The translations under genes and the position numbers were made by a program. Shown here in pieces: positions 6,769 through 7,806 of a DNA stretch of 7,806 bases. The DNA is taken from positions 1-7,806 of the forward strand of contig JAKQSG010000153.1 in the NCBI GenBank assembly GCA_029563245.1, read 5' to 3'. Below the pieces are notes generated by a model. It had not been told where the DNA came from, did not search any database, and saw only the letters and a program-made list of their open reading frames with translations. Source of the stretch: Candidatus Omnitrophota bacterium (lineage in GTDB: Bacteria > Omnitrophota > Gorgyraeia > Gygaellales > Profunditerraquicolaceae). Each line of letters begins with the position of its first letter. Positions within the stretch are counted from its first letter, which is position 1.

Positions 6769-7241
6769 GAGAGAAGGCTATAACCTTAAAGAGGCTAGCG
6801 GATATAATTCCTAAGCTTAAGAAACAAGGTAAAGATATAGTTTTTACTAATGGTTGTTTTGATTTATTGCATTACGGCCATGCTAAATATCTTGAAATTG
6901 CCAAGTCTAAGGGAGATATCCTTATCGTGGGGGTCAACAGCGATTCTTCCGTAACAAAAATTAAAGGTGATAAGCGCCCTATTGTCGGGGAAAGGGATCG
7001 TTTAAACTTAATCGCATCTTTGGAGAGCGTAGACTTTGCAGTAATCTTTAACCAGGCCACCCCTCTGAAGCTTATAAAGGAAATTCGCCCGGATATAATA
7101 ATTAAGGGTGCTGATTGGGCTGAGGATGAAATTGTCGGCGGGAGTTTTGTTAAGAGTTACGGCGGCAGGGTATTAACCATAAAATTGGTCAAGGGCCTTT
7201 CTACAACTAATCTTATAAAGAAAATTGTTAAAGCAGGCTGA
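6735..7241 (+). CDS. rfaE2: D-glycero-beta-D-manno-heptose 1-phosphate adenylyltransferase (RfaE2/HldE C-terminal type)
   Basis: This nucleotidyltransferase joins AMP from ATP to heptose-1-phosphate to give ADP-heptose. TNGCFDLLHYGHAKYL (38-53) contains the HxGH catalytic motif (46-49). It is followed by GVNSDSSVTKIKGDKRPI (66-83), the family motif KGADW (124-128), and a C-terminal GGRVLTIKLVKGLSTTNLI resembling the 'G.STT.LI' end of HldE. The ribokinase-like N-terminal half of bifunctional HldE is missing, so the kinase must be encoded elsewhere. The only canonical start is the ATG at 6735 inside gmhA, which adds about 14 very basic residues (MRTHRRVQRSVREK) unlike the family and has no visible ribosome binding site. 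The function call is firm and the start is uncertain. Other cytidylyl- or adenylyltransferases of this fold are less likely given gmhA next door. Confidence 0.9.
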   Translation: MRTHRRVQRSVREKAITLKRLADIIPKLKKQGKDIVFTNGCFDLLHYGHAKYLEIAKSKGDILIVGVNSDSSVTKIKGDKRPIVGERDRLNLIASLESVDFAVIFNQATPLKLIKEIRPDIIIKGADWAEDEIVGGSFVKSYGGRVLTIKLVKGLSTTNLIKKIVKAG

Positions 7242-7647
7242 TCGGATTAACGTTAACCGTATTATTGATGCCAATATCAACCGCGCAAAAGAAGGTTTGC
7301 GAGTTTGCGAGGATATAACCAGGTTTATTCTTGATAACCGTCAATTTACCTATGCGCTAAAAAAAATTAGGCATAAGTTAACTTCGCTTTCCGATTCTTT
7401 GATGCCGAAGGCGCTGTTGCTTAAAGAAAGGTCAAGCGCTAATGATGTCGGCAGGTCTTTAAGGGCTAATGAATTAAAAAGAAGCGGGATGGCTGATATT
7501 TTCCTGGCTAACATTCAAAGGGTAAAAGAATCCATCCGGGTTTTGGAAGAATGCAGTAAGTTGATCAATGTTAAAGTTGCTTTAAATTTCAAAGAGTTAC
7601 GTTATAAAACCTACGAAATCGAAAAGAAGATTATTGAGAAAACGTGA
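7225..7647 (+). CDS. thiD2: ThiD2-like protein (putative HMP-phosphate kinase), stand-alone
   Basis: This 140-residue all-helical protein has the pattern of the ThiD2 domain, which is often fused to the N-terminus of ThiE (thiamine-phosphate synthase). Key segments are IIDANINRAKEGLRVCEDITRF (13-34), RHKL (49-52), the ERSSANDVGRSLRA motif (68-81) and LANIQRVKESIRVLEECSKL (94-113). ThiD2 has been described as an HMP-phosphate kinase that replaces canonical ThiD. It would make HMP-diphosphate from the HMP-P produced by ThiC, whose gene begins one base after this stop. No ThiE domain follows, so this is the free-standing form. The start is a TTG at 7225, overlapping the upstream gene by 17 nt with no strong ribosome binding site. 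No other canonical start precedes the conserved region. Function is inferred from family resemblance and the adjacent thiC. Confidence 0.8.
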   Translation: MLKQADRINVNRIIDANINRAKEGLRVCEDITRFILDNRQFTYALKKIRHKLTSLSDSLMPKALLLKERSSANDVGRSLRANELKRSGMADIFLANIQRVKESIRVLEECSKLINVKVALNFKELRYKTYEIEKKIIEKT

Positions 7648-7648
7648 A

Positions 7649-7806
7649 ATGACACAGCTTGAATACGCCAAAAATAATAAATTAACCGGTTTGATGAAGA
7701 CGATTGCCAAGAAGGAAGGAGTTAATCCGCATACCCTTCTAAGAAATATCAAAAACGGGAGCTTGGTTATACTTAAGAATGCCTCGCGTCACCTTAAAAA
7801 TCCCTG
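7649..7806 (+). CDS. thiC: Phosphomethylpyrimidine synthase ThiC, N-terminal end (3' truncated by window)
   Basis: The window ends 52 codons into this gene. The visible peptide begins MTQLEYAKNNKLTGLMKTIA, then KKEGVNPHTLLRNIKNG, and reaches HLKNP. This matches the N-terminus of the shorter ThiC type seen in archaea and anaerobes, usually 'MTQLExARKGxIT..M..IAxxEGVxPExIRxxVAxGxIVIP'. ThiC is a radical-SAM enzyme that rearranges aminoimidazole ribotide into HMP-P, the pyrimidine precursor of thiamine. The catalytic domain and the C-terminal iron-sulphur cysteines lie outside the window. The start codon is 1 nt after the ThiD2-like stop, so the two are almost certainly co-translated. No TPP riboswitch can lie directly upstream, because that region is coding. 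Confidence 0.87.
   Translation, partial: MTQLEYAKNNKLTGLMKTIAKKEGVNPHTLLRNIKNGSLVILKNASRHLKNP

Noticed and set aside
7242..7648. A possible TPP riboswitch upstream of thiC.
   Set aside because: The region is fully occupied by a conserved ThiD2-like reading frame, and I see no THI-box-like elements in it.

Overview
The window is a gene-dense, AT-leaning bacterial segment. All thirteen genes lie on the + strand, the first and last are cut by the window ends, and the longest gap between genes is 19 nt (5134-5152). I see no RNA gene, mobile element, CRISPR array, riboswitch, internal promoter or terminator, so it reads as one long polycistronic run or a few very tightly packed operons. The gene mix suggests an uncultured diderm lineage such as Candidatus Omnitrophota. 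It combines a DUF1844 protein and a Trm112-type zinc ribbon, heptose (LPS-type) genes, a pyrophosphate-type phosphofructokinase, and an Asp23/AmaP pair of the sort best known in Firmicutes. That taxonomic placement is inference from gene content and order only.

Layout. 1-287: the 3' end of a DUF1844 gene, overlapping by 4 nt a 51-residue zinc-ribbon protein. 290-2326: aroQ (type II dehydroquinase), a proline aminopeptidase (M24) and efp. 2345-4169: accB and accC, the biotin carrier and biotin carboxylase of acetyl-CoA carboxylase. 4169-5133: an Asp23/Gls24 protein and an AmaP-like two-helix membrane protein with its own Asp23-like domain. 5153-6184: a 6-phosphofructokinase with PPi-type residues. 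6199-7241: gmhA and a stand-alone heptose-1-phosphate adenylyltransferase. 7225-7806: a stand-alone ThiD2-like protein and the 5' end of thiC.

How the genes fit together. The block aroQ-pepP-efp-accB-accC-Asp23 matches the order in Bacillus subtilis (yqhS-yqhT-efp-...-accB-accC-yqhY), but without the sporulation genes that interrupt it there. AccB and AccC supply the first half-reaction of malonyl-CoA synthesis, and the adjoining Asp23/AmaP pair may link envelope state to lipid supply. GmhA draws sedoheptulose-7-phosphate from the sugar-phosphate pool, and the adenylyltransferase makes the ADP-activated heptose. ThiC makes HMP-P, and the ThiD2-like protein would phosphorylate it to HMP-PP for thiamine synthesis.

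No wholly new system is evident. The points most worth following are the Bacillus-like gene order in a diderm context, the PPi signature of the phosphofructokinase, the internal repeat in the ThiD2-like protein, and the poorly defined start of the heptose adenylyltransferase.
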